Source: a virus. From it: a DNA stretch of 55,485 nt. Position 1 is the stretch's first letter, and each line of letters opens with the position of its first letter. This document shows, piece by piece, positions 48,373-55,485 of this stretch. The position numbers and the translations under genes were made by a program. The stretch lies in the IMG/VR virus record IMGVR_UViG_3300021962_000132, positions 1 through 55,485 of that record; one strand, written 5' to 3'. The notes beneath the pieces were generated by a model. It had not been told where the DNA came from, did not search any database, and worked only from the letters and a program-made list of their open reading frames with translations.

Positions 48373-49573
48373 TCAATTTAATTCGCCAGAAGGAGATTTA
48401 GAGAATTATTTTGTGAGTGAATATTGGTTAATTGACCAGTGGGTTGGTGATACCTTATGGAATTGGGGTCGTAATACTCAAGGACAAATAGGAGACAATA
48501 CAGCAACCAATAGATCCACTCCAGTCACAACACTTGCTGGCGGAGCAAACTGGAAACAAGTTTCTGGTGGAAGTAATGGTAATCATACAGTAGCAATAAA
48601 AACGGATGGAACTCTATGGAATTGGGGTAATAATTTTAGTGGAGGACTGGGAGTCAATTCACCATCCAATAGATCCACTCCAGTCACAACATTCGCAGGA
48701 GGATCCAACTGGAAACAAGTTGCTAGTGGAGGAGGCCATACAGTAGCAATCAAAACTGATGGAACCCTATGGACTTGGGGTTCTAATTCTTCTGGACAAT
48801 TAGGAACCAATGGACCAACAGGTTTGGGAGTAGCAAAAAGCACTCCAGTCACCACATTCGCAGGAGGAACTAACTGGAAACAAGTAAGTGCAGGAAATCT
48901 ACATACATTAGCAATCAAAACTGATGGAACCTTATGGACTTGGGGTGATAATTATTATGGACAACTAGGAGACAATACAACAACCAATAGATGCACTCCA
49001 GTCACCACATTCGCAGGAGGAACCAATTGGAAACAAGTTGCTGGTGGAAGAGATCATACAGCAGCAATCAAAACCGATGGAACCTTATGGACTTGTGGTC
49101 GTAATGCTTATGGAGGTTTAGGAGACAATACAACAACCAATAGATCCACTCCAGTCACCACATTCGCAGGAGGAACCAATTGGAAACAAGTTGCTGGTGG
49201 AGGTTCTTATACAGCAGCAATCAAAACTGATGGAACCTTATGGACTTGGGGTCTTACTTCTGCTGGTCAACTAGGAATCAATAGATCAGGTTTTGGAATA
49301 GCAATAACCACTCCAGTCACAACATTCGCTGGAGGAACCAACTGGAAACAAGTTGCTGGTGGAAACGGTCATATAGCAGCAATCAAGACTGATGGAACCT
49401 TATGGACTTGGGGAAGTAATTTTGCTGGACAACTAGGAAACAATACAACAACCACTAGTTCCACTCCAGTTACAACATTCGCAGGAGGAACCAACTGGAA
49501 ACAAGTTTCTGGTGGATATGGACATACAGTAGCAGTCACATCAGGAACAGATCCTACCTTCTTTATTTCATAA
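48365..49573 (+). CDS. RCC1-like seven-repeat protein A
   Basis: A 402-residue protein. After 30 phage-specific residues come seven repeats of about 50 residues with the pattern TLWTWG.N..GQLG.N...[25 protein letters not shown], which is the RCC1/alpha-tubulin suppressor type and would fold as a seven-bladed propeller. The DNA of the repeats is nearly identical. It lies with fibre genes, so a tail-tip or receptor-binding role is likely. A paralogue is at 50237. Confidence 0.85.
   Translation: MPNQFNSPEGDLENYFVSEYWLIDQWVGDTLWNWGRNTQGQIGDNTATNRSTPVTTLAGGANWKQVSGGSNGNHTVAIKTDGTLWNWGNNFSGGLGVNSPSNRSTPVTTFAGGSNWKQVASGGGHTVAIKTDGTLWTWGSNSSGQLGTNGPTGLGVAKSTPVTTFAGGTNWKQVSAGNLHTLAIKTDGTLWTWGDNYYGQLGDNTTTNRCTPVTTFAGGTNWKQVAGGRDHTAAIKTDGTLWTCGRNAYGGLGDNTTTNRSTPVTTFAGGTNWKQVAGGGSYTAAIKTDGTLWTWGLTSAGQLGINRSGFGIAITTPVTTFAGGTNWKQVAGGNGHIAAIKTDGTLWTWGSNFAGQLGNNTTTTSSTPVTTFAGGTNWKQVSGGYGHTVAVTSGTDPTFFIS
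48449..49540 (+). repeat. Seven near-identical tandem repeats, about 156 bp each
   Basis: Blocks such as ACTCCAGTCAC, ATTCGCAGGAGG and GATGGAACC repeat with few changes. Variation sits mainly in the codons around WG..NN..G and in the V[AS]GG loop. Boundaries are approximate. Similar repeats at 50360. Confidence 0.85.
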
Positions 49574-49576
49574 ATA
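49569..49576 (+). promoter_or_regulatory. Late promoter element
   Basis: CATAAATA, overlapping the stop of RCC1 gene A, 14 bases before the ATG at 49591. Confidence 0.45.
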
Positions 49577-49590
49577 TTTAAAAAAGACAT

Positions 49591-50235
49591 ATGTACGCAC
49601 TCGTTAATGGTCAAGAATTAAGATTAGGACCAATTGCATTCAACTATAGAATGATTAATGATGAACTAGAAGAACTTGAAGTTGATTTTAGAGTAAAATC
49701 TTCTGATTATCAATCAGTTCCTATTTCGGTTACTGATGATATTAAAATTCTTCCTGCGAGATATGATAATCCAGAGTATGACCCAAGATTTGAAGGTCTT
49801 TCAAATGTATCTCACGAAATCACTGAAACTGAAGTAATTTTTAGACACGATAAGGGTTTTAAATCACTTCAACAAATTAAGGATGAATATAAGGCAGCAG
49901 TAAAACCAGAAAGACAAAGAAAAGAAAACACTACAATTTCTCTAACTGTAAAAGATACTGAAATTACAGTATCAACAAGTAGAGAAAGTAGAATTGAATT
50001 GATGTCTAAACTTCTTGGTAATGAAGGACCTTATAATTTCAAGTTTGATAGTGGTGTTTGGTTAGAAATCACCAAAGCAGATTTGGAATATGTAATTTCA
50101 CAAATTGATGCAAAAGTTCAAGAAGCATTTGATTGGGAACTTGCAAAACTTGCAGAGATTGATGCTTGTGCAACTGGTGAAGAAGTTTATGCAGTTGAGA
50201 TTACTCCACCTCCAGCAGAAAATCCTGTAGTCTGA
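49591..50235 (+). CDS. DUF4376-like tail protein, 214 aa
   Basis: A 214-residue protein. The C-terminal part ([17 protein letters not shown] ... [37 protein letters not shown], about residues 130-200) matches the pattern of the DUF4376 domain found in phage tail fibre-associated proteins. The N-terminal part ([33 protein letters not shown]) is beta-rich. It lies between the two RCC1 genes, so it may mediate their attachment or assembly. Confidence 0.65.
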   Translation: MYALVNGQELRLGPIAFNYRMINDELEELEVDFRVKSSDYQSVPISVTDDIKILPARYDNPEYDPRFEGLSNVSHEITETEVIFRHDKGFKSLQQIKDEYKAAVKPERQRKENTTISLTVKDTEITVSTSRESRIELMSKLLGNEGPYNFKFDSGVWLEITKADLEYVISQIDAKVQEAFDWELAKLAEIDACATGEEVYAVEITPPPAENPVV

Positions 50236-50236
50236 T

Positions 50237-51451
50237 ATGCCAAATCCAAATACTAATTTTAAACTTTCTGATGGTAGAGATTTAGGTAATGTTGCTATTA
50301 CCAAAGAATACTTGATGTCTGTTTATCCACAGATTGCGAATCAATTAATCACTCCGGAATTGTGGGTTTGGGGGCTTAATTCTTATGGACAACTAGGAGA
50401 CAATACAACATCCAATAGACGCACTCCAGTCACAACACTGGCAGGAGGGTCCAACTGGAAACAAGTTTCTGGTGGTGGTAATTATATAGCAGCAATCAAA
50501 ACCGATGGAACTCTATGGACTTGGGGTCGTAATAATCAAGGACAACTAGGAGACAATACAACAACCAATAGATCCACTCCAGTCACCACATTCGCTGGAG
50601 GATCCAATTGGAAACAAGTTGGTGGTGGAAGTTTTCATACAACAGCAATCAAAACCGATGGAACCCTATGGACTTGGGGTTTTAATTATTATGGACAACT
50701 AGGAGACAATACAACAACCAATAGATCCACTCCAGTCACCACATTCGCGGGAGGATCCAATTGGAAACAAGTTTCTGGTTCTTTTCAAGGTAATATTACA
50801 GCAGCAATCAAAACTGATGGAACTCTATGGACTTGGGGTCGTAATAATCAAGGACAACTAGGAGACAATACAACAACCAATAGATCCACTCCAGTCACCA
50901 CATTCGCTGGAGGATCCAATTGGAAACAAGTTTCTTGTGGAGGTTATTTCATATCAGCAATCAAAACAGATGGAACCCTATGGACTTGGGGTTTTAATTC
51001 TTCTGGACAACTAGGAGACAATACAACAACCACTAGATCCACTCCAGTCACAACATTCGCTGGAGGATCCAATTGGAAACAAGTTTCTGGTGCATCTAGT
51101 CATACAGCAGCAATCAAAACTGATGGAACTCTATGGATTTGGGGTGCTGGTACTACTGGACGACTAGGAAACAATACAACAACCACTAGTTCCACTCCAG
51201 TTACAACATTCGCAGGAGGAACCAACTGGAAACAAGTTTTTGCTGGAGTAAATAATACAGTAGCAATCAAAACAGATGGAACCTTATGGACTTGGGGTTC
51301 TAATTCTTATGGACAAGTAGGAACCAATAATACAACCACTAGTTCCATTCCAGTCACAACATTCGCAGGAGGAACCAACTGGAAACAAGTTGCTGGTGGT
51401 GGTAATCATATAACAGCAATCAAAACCTCTGACGATTTACAAGGAATCTAA
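50237..51451 (+). CDS. RCC1-like seven-repeat protein B
   Basis: A 404-residue protein. The N-terminus ([32 protein letters not shown], about 40 residues) differs from protein A; seven RCC1-type repeats follow ([84 protein letters not shown]). Two of the seven blades share the same [12 protein letters not shown], suggesting recent unit exchange. It should be a second seven-bladed propeller on the virion. Confidence 0.85.
   Translation: MPNPNTNFKLSDGRDLGNVAITKEYLMSVYPQIANQLITPELWVWGLNSYGQLGDNTTSNRRTPVTTLAGGSNWKQVSGGGNYIAAIKTDGTLWTWGRNNQGQLGDNTTTNRSTPVTTFAGGSNWKQVGGGSFHTTAIKTDGTLWTWGFNYYGQLGDNTTTNRSTPVTTFAGGSNWKQVSGSFQGNITAAIKTDGTLWTWGRNNQGQLGDNTTTNRSTPVTTFAGGSNWKQVSCGGYFISAIKTDGTLWTWGFNSSGQLGDNTTTTRSTPVTTFAGGSNWKQVSGASSHTAAIKTDGTLWIWGAGTTGRLGNNTTTTSSTPVTTFAGGTNWKQVFAGVNNTVAIKTDGTLWTWGSNSYGQVGTNNTTTSSIPVTTFAGGTNWKQVAGGGNHITAIKTSDDLQGI
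50360..51435 (+). repeat. Seven near-identical tandem repeats, about 153 bp each
   Basis: The units share long runs with those at 48449 and with each other, so intra- and inter-gene recombination could change blade number or content. Boundaries are approximate. Confidence 0.85.
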
Positions 51452-51475
51452 ATACTTTCAAATACAATATTCTAT

Positions 51476-52825
51476 ATGAATCCACTTGAATTGGTTGCAA
51501 AGACCTTATATTCATTCAAAGAACAGCAACTAACTTTTGAATTACTTGATGCCTTTGGAAAACAAGCACAAGTATTTTCACAGTATGATGAAATTGCAAA
51601 GATATTTTTTGAACTTAAAAACTTCTCCAAAGCAATTGAATATGGAGAAAAATCTCTTAAACTAGCACAAACAAAAGAGGAAAAATATACCACCTCTATG
51701 AATTTGATTAATGCTTATAATCAATCAAATCATCCAGAGAAGTCTATTACTCAAATTGAAAAGTGCAAAAAGATTAATCCGCAAGATACTGAACTTCTTC
51801 TGGAAGAAACCTTTGCATATTCTGCACTCAATCAAAAAGAGAAATCAGAAAAACTTCTCTTCAATCTTCTTCAAAGAAAACTACCAGAAGAGATTGAACG
51901 AAAAGCATATCATAATCTATCCGGACATTATTTCCGTAAGGATGATATTCATACAGGACTTCAACACTTTCTCAAAGCAGGAGAAGTAGAAGCATATAAA
52001 AATCAAAAGCATCCTGATTTTGAGAAGTGGGATGGAACAATTACACCAGGAAGAACTGTAATTATTGATAATCAATGTGGTGCTGGTGATGAAGTCATTC
52101 ATATTCGGTTTATGAAACACCTCAAAGACTTGGGAATGAAACCAATTTGGAGTTCTACTCGTAGAGAACTTGTAGAACTCTTCAAACATAATGGTTATGA
52201 TGCCGTTTGTATTTGGGACAAACCAGAGTTTCCAAAAGATGCCTGTTGGGTTTATGGTCTTGCACTTCCTTATTATCTCAATCTCGAATTGAAAGATATT
52301 GGAAGAGAACCATATCTCCAAACACTCCCAGAGTATGATAAGAAGTGGGAATGGATGAAAGAAGATACTGGACATAAAGTTGGTATATTCTGGGCATCCA
52401 GTTCTGGTTTTGAACAGAACTCTTTCCGTTCGGTGGAACTCAAAGATTATATGAGTGTTCTTGGAAACAAAGGATATTCTCTGTATTCACTTCAAACTCA
52501 TACTGATAACAAAGATGCAAATGATTATCCAGAAATCAAACAATCACTATCAGTTCCTAATAGAGAGTTTGCTGATACATTCTCAATCATTAAGAACCTG
52601 GATTTGGTGGTGACTTCTTGTAGTTTTGTCGCTCACGTTGCAGCATCATTAGGTAAAGAAGTTTGTGTCTTTGTTCCAATTATGGAATATTATGTTTGGA
52701 CTTCTTCTACTGGAAAGTGTATGTGGTATGGAGATAACGTTCATCTCTTCCGCCAAAAGAAACCAAGAACTTGGGATGCACCCATCAAAGAGTTTTGGGA
52801 GTTTATGAATGATAGAAGAGTATAA
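51476..52825 (+). CDS. TPR plus glycosyltransferase-like protein, 449 aa
   Basis: A 449-residue protein. Residues about 40-165 form TPR-like helical repeats (FSKAIEYGEKSLKLAQTKEEKY, HPEKSITQIEKCKKINPQDTELL, GHYFRKDDIHTGLQHFLKAGE). Residues about 190-449 resemble a GT-B glycosyltransferase of the heptosyltransferase/O-GlcNAc transferase-like type (IIDNQCGAGDEVIHIRFMKHLKDLG, KVGIFWASSSGF, SCSFVAHVAASLGKEVCVFVP). It may transfer sugar to a phage or host surface component; the acceptor is unknown. Confidence 0.7.
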   Translation: MNPLELVAKTLYSFKEQQLTFELLDAFGKQAQVFSQYDEIAKIFFELKNFSKAIEYGEKSLKLAQTKEEKYTTSMNLINAYNQSNHPEKSITQIEKCKKINPQDTELLLEETFAYSALNQKEKSEKLLFNLLQRKLPEEIERKAYHNLSGHYFRKDDIHTGLQHFLKAGEVEAYKNQKHPDFEKWDGTITPGRTVIIDNQCGAGDEVIHIRFMKHLKDLGMKPIWSSTRRELVELFKHNGYDAVCIWDKPEFPKDACWVYGLALPYYLNLELKDIGREPYLQTLPEYDKKWEWMKEDTGHKVGIFWASSSGFEQNSFRSVELKDYMSVLGNKGYSLYSLQTHTDNKDANDYPEIKQSLSVPNREFADTFSIIKNLDLVVTSCSFVAHVAASLGKEVCVFVPIMEYYVWTSSTGKCMWYGDNVHLFRQKKPRTWDAPIKEFWEFMNDRRV

Positions 52826-53267
52826 TTTATCCTTTCTCAACCTCAATTCCATCAAGAACAAACTACTACAAATACAAACTGCTTCTCACGGACTTGTAAC
52901 AAAAGGTGTTTCCACCTATAATCACGGAATGCCTACTTTGATGTATCCAGAACTGACTGGATTAAAAAATATTTTCAAACAATATGTTAGAATATATTGT
53001 AGAAAGTATGAGATTCCACCTTTAAAGTTTATCAATAGTTGGTTTAATATTTCACAACCAGGAAATAAACTCAAAGCACATAAGCACGAAGAAAGTGTTG
53101 TGAGTGGAGCATTTTATATTTCTGGTGCAACTCCACTTATCTTTCCAGATACATCAATCAAACCATATCCTGGTTTGTTAGTCATCTTTTCAAGTGATTT
53201 AGTTCATTACACAGAAGAAGAAACAGAAGAAAGAATTATTATTAGTTTTAATACAGACTACCTATGA
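52809..53267 (+). CDS. 2OG-Fe(II) oxygenase-like protein, 152 aa
   Basis: A 152-residue protein overlapping the previous gene by 17 bases. SWFNISQPGNKLKAHKHEESVVSGAFYISGATPLIF and PYPGLLVIFSSDLVHYTEEETEERIIISFN are the typical pattern of the 2OG-Fe(II) oxygenase family, with candidate metal ligands H91/H93 and H133 and R142 for the cosubstrate. A second oxygenase is at 30746. Substrate unknown; its place among glycosyltransferase-like genes suggests modification of a virion or sugar component. Confidence 0.75.
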   Translation: MIEEYNLSFLNLNSIKNKLLQIQTASHGLVTKGVSTYNHGMPTLMYPELTGLKNIFKQYVRIYCRKYEIPPLKFINSWFNISQPGNKLKAHKHEESVVSGAFYISGATPLIFPDTSIKPYPGLLVIFSSDLVHYTEEETEERIIISFNTDYL

Positions 53268-53947
53268 GATTTCATACTTTTTATACCAAAAATCTTTCAG
53301 AACAACTGATAGAAGACCATAAGAAAGTCTGTAATCATATTGGCATTGATGTGACTTATCATATTCAAGATGCAATAGATGATTATGATACTCTTTATAC
53401 CGCTCACGGAAAGTTTATGACTTCTGTAATGGAGCAGGAAGAGGTTGCTTGTTTTCTTGATATTGATTGTCTTCCGCATAATAAAGAACTTCTGGAAAGA
53501 GCATACAACTGGGCAATAGAAAATAAATCTTTTGTCGGAAATGCTCAAAACATTTCTCATACGCAAATGAGAAATCATATCTATGCTGCTGCTTCTTGTT
53601 TAATTGTAACGAAAGATGCCTGGAATACTTTGGGTAATCCAGACTTTTCCTGGTTTATGCAGAATGAAGTTCAAATAGATACTGCACAACTTCTCACATT
53701 AAGAGCAGACCAAATTGGAATGCCCTATCAATTAATGTATCCTGTTGGTTATGATGGTCCAGAAGAATATAAACTTTCTGGATATGGAATATATGGAACA
53801 GGAACTTTATACCCAGCAACTTGGCATTATTTTAGAATCAGTAAGTTCAAGGATCAAATACCAGACCTTTGGACAACTCGTGTAAATAATATATTAGAAG
53901 GTCAAAAGATTATTCCAAATTATTCATCGTGTTTTTATGAACTATAA
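53264..53947 (+). CDS. GT-A-like glycosyltransferase, 227 aa
   Basis: A 227-residue protein coupled to the previous gene (ATGA). A DxD motif in VACFLDIDCLP (D66, D68) binds the sugar nucleotide metal in GT-A enzymes. The middle has NHIYAAASCLIVTKDAWNTLG and the end QLMYPVGYDGPEEYKLSGYGIYGTG. Likely a glycosyltransferase; the acceptor is unknown. Confidence 0.65.
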   Translation: MRFHTFYTKNLSEQLIEDHKKVCNHIGIDVTYHIQDAIDDYDTLYTAHGKFMTSVMEQEEVACFLDIDCLPHNKELLERAYNWAIENKSFVGNAQNISHTQMRNHIYAAASCLIVTKDAWNTLGNPDFSWFMQNEVQIDTAQLLTLRADQIGMPYQLMYPVGYDGPEEYKLSGYGIYGTGTLYPATWHYFRISKFKDQIPDLWTTRVNNILEGQKIIPNYSSCFYEL

Positions 53948-54704
53948 GTTTTTGTTTTTAGTTGGGTCTGCAATTAATCATTTTAAAGAGGATGATTTGA
54001 GTGCTTTTAAAGCAGAAGAAAGATTTCAACAGACATTAGATACTATTCAGTCAATTAAGAATAAAGTTCCAGATGCTTATATTTTAATCTACGAAGGCTC
54101 TGAAACTCCTATCAAAGATGAGTATAAAGATATTCTGAGACAGAAATCTGATTTGTTTATTCAGTGTGGTAGTGACCCTTATATGAAATCTTTGTATGAG
54201 AACATTCACAAAGACCCACCAAAGTTCACATTTGTAAAATCTATGCTTGAGTGTAGATGTTTACAGATTGTTCTGAATCATATGAGACAGCACAATATCT
54301 TTAATGATGTCACAAGAGTGTTTAAGTTGACTGGTCGGTATACTCTTAATGATAACTTTGACATCAATGACTACAAGAGTAAATTCTTAATCAATAAGTA
54401 TGTGATGAAATATTATGACTACAAAGAAAGATTTGAGGAGATGGATGATATCTATGTTTCTCTCTTTGGATGTAAAGGAACAACCGTAACTGGATTGTGG
54501 TCCTTTGACCGATTCTTATTCAATGATATTTTTAATGTTCTTCAGAAGAGTTTTGAATATATGGAAAGAGCAATTCAGTTAACTTGTGGTATGGACATTG
54601 AACATTCTTTCTATCACTTTATCAAGAGAGATGATATCATAAATGTTCCTATTCTTGGTGTTGATGTAGTTAAAGGTATGGATGGAGACAGATTTTCATT
54701 ATGA
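53937..54704 (+). CDS. Glycosyltransferase-like protein, 255 aa
   Basis: A 255-residue protein overlapping the previous gene by 11 bases. MNYKFLFLVGSAINHF starts a Rossmann-type strand and VFKLTGRYTLNDNFDINDY is reminiscent of polysaccharide-type transferases of the WavE-like group. VSLFGCKGTTVTGLWSFDRFLFNDIFNVLQKS follows. Classification rests on context and general resemblance. Confidence 0.5.
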   Translation: MNYKFLFLVGSAINHFKEDDLSAFKAEERFQQTLDTIQSIKNKVPDAYILIYEGSETPIKDEYKDILRQKSDLFIQCGSDPYMKSLYENIHKDPPKFTFVKSMLECRCLQIVLNHMRQHNIFNDVTRVFKLTGRYTLNDNFDINDYKSKFLINKYVMKYYDYKERFEEMDDIYVSLFGCKGTTVTGLWSFDRFLFNDIFNVLQKSFEYMERAIQLTCGMDIEHSFYHFIKRDDIINVPILGVDVVKGMDGDRFSL

Positions 54705-55357
54705 AACTCGCAATCTTTTATCATACTTTTCAAAATGAAATATCTGCTTTCATTTATCAACAACAAATCAATCGTCTTTATGTGACTGGATTAATGAATG
54801 CTGTTGATTATATGCATATTGGTGTAAATGGAAATAACGAGTTATTCAATGTTCCATCTAAAGCAAAAGTTGTATACAATCAAAATCAAAAAGAAGAAAC
54901 AGAAACATTGATTGCATTAAAAGATTTTGCATACGAAAATCCAGATTATAAAATTTTATATTTTCACACTAAAGGTGCAAGTAAGGGAACTTTGATTGCA
55001 AATGCTTGGAGATTGATGATGGAGTATTTTGTAATTGATAAGTGGAAAGAGTGTGTGGAAATGTTGGATGAATATGATTGTGTTGGTTCAAATCTAAATC
55101 CCGTGGGAGAAACTTTATGGAGTGATGGCACAACAACTATACCAGTAGAAGGAACTTATAATTTTACTGGAAATTTCTGGTGGGCAACTGCGAAACACAT
55201 TCAATCATTAGATCATAAATTTTTGACAAGTGATTATCGTATAGATAGAGAACTATGGATTGGAAGTAATCCAAACTCAAATCCCGGAACCATTTATCAA
55301 CCGGGAGTATATGAGTCCTATGAACATTTCTACATGGAGGAAGATTATGTTTCGTAA
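54701..55357 (+). CDS. Glycosyltransferase-like protein, 218 aa
   Basis: A 218-residue protein linked to the previous gene by ATGA. ILYFHTKGASKG (sugar-nucleotide site-like), MMEYFVIDKWKECVEMLDEYDCVGSNL and TYNFTGNFWWATAKHIQSL match a phage/bacterial transferase group often found with capsule or LPS genes. Function is by resemblance. Overlaps the final gene by 11 bases. Confidence 0.6.
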   Translation: MKLAIFYHTFQNEISAFIYQQQINRLYVTGLMNAVDYMHIGVNGNNELFNVPSKAKVVYNQNQKEETETLIALKDFAYENPDYKILYFHTKGASKGTLIANAWRLMMEYFVIDKWKECVEMLDEYDCVGSNLNPVGETLWSDGTTTIPVEGTYNFTGNFWWATAKHIQSLDHKFLTSDYRIDRELWIGSNPNSNPGTIYQPGVYESYEHFYMEEDYVS

Positions 55358-55485
55358 TTGTGGAGAATGTACTGCTTGTTGCACTTGGTTACAAGGTTCT
55401 GCTTATGGATATGAGTTTGGTGGTGGAAAGTCTTGTAAGTTTTTATGTGAGACTGGGTGTAGTGTTCATAAGGCAAGACCAAAAT
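55347..55485 (+). CDS. Partial YkgJ-like CxxCxxCC protein
   Basis: The first 46 residues of a gene that runs off the window. It opens MFRNCGECTACCTW with the CxxCxxCC signature (C5, C8, C11, C12) and continues with further Cys (SCKFLCETGCSVH), which is the YkgJ-like zinc/iron-sulphur cluster family. A GGAGG ribosome site sits at 55336-55340, inside the preceding gene. In this cassette it may help an oxygenase or transferase. Confidence 0.7.
   Translation, partial: MFRNCGECTACCTWLQGSAYGYEFGGGKSCKFLCETGCSVHKARPK

Noticed and set aside
48449-51435. CRISPR-like regularly spaced repeats
   Set aside because: The repeats are coding, about 150 bp, and encode RCC1 propeller blades; no short palindromic repeat/spacer pattern.

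Overview
The window is a large piece of a T4-like cyanophage (cyanomyovirus) genome. It combines T4-type replication and tail genes (gp33, gp59, gp32, gp53, gp48, gp4, gp54, gp26, gp51-like, gp27, gp5) with cyanophage auxiliary metabolic genes (psbA, psbD, cp12, speD, phoH, thyX, glutaredoxin). Base composition is A+T-rich. The host is a marine picocyanobacterium; the tRNA genes and photosynthesis genes would fit a Synechococcus phage, but the sequence alone does not exclude Prochlorococcus.

Layout. 1-5.6 kb: a photosynthesis island. psbA has a structured leader and a composite early/late promoter. psbD follows, and between them lie a broken 5' fragment of a second psbD allele and free-standing homing-type endonucleases; a third endonuclease follows psbD. 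5.6-9.9 kb: short tightly coupled genes, including glutaredoxin, speD, a probable glutamine riboswitch (Downstream-peptide type) ahead of a DUF4278-like peptide, and thyX. 9.9-13.8 kb: phoH, a Cas4/MGME1-like nuclease, gp33, gp59, a DUF1825-like protein and gp32, i.e. late-transcription and recombination/replication functions. 13.8-17.2 kb, minus strand: gp53, gp48, a conserved unknown, gp4 and a nuclease-less homing-endonuclease-like gene. 17.3-31.3 kb, plus strand: tail tube initiator, hub assembly and hub proteins, and two long tape-measure-like proteins. The second of these carries an M15 peptidase and an RlpA-like domain. cp12 is inserted in the middle of this hub operon. 31.3-34.5 kb: small genes, a tRNA-Leu(UAA) interrupted by a group I intron of cyanobacterial type, tRNA-Thr(UGU), an HNH and a GIY-YIG endonuclease, and a Mom-like DNA modification protein. 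34.6-51.5 kb: very long virion/fibre proteins, including one ending in an S74 chaperone domain and two RCC1-type seven-repeat proteins. 51.5 kb to the end: a cassette of glycosyltransferase-like proteins, a 2OG-Fe(II) oxygenase and the start of a CxxCxxCC protein.

How it works together. Early sigma70-like promoters (TTGACA/TTGACT, 17-18 nt spacers) and T4-type late elements (NATAAATA) recur and are often fused in one element, which would allow genes such as psbA to be read both early and late. The photosynthesis and carbon-metabolism genes maintain photosystem II and redirect the Calvin cycle, while nucleotide synthesis and the recombination core make phage DNA; gp33 then switches transcription to the late tail and fibre genes. 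The most noteworthy observations are the intron in the phage tRNA-Leu, a slippery site that could fuse gp26 to gp51, late promoters inside hairpins in front of several homing-endonuclease genes, the psbD fragment, the peptidoglycan-hydrolase tape-measure-like protein and the two repeat-built propeller genes.
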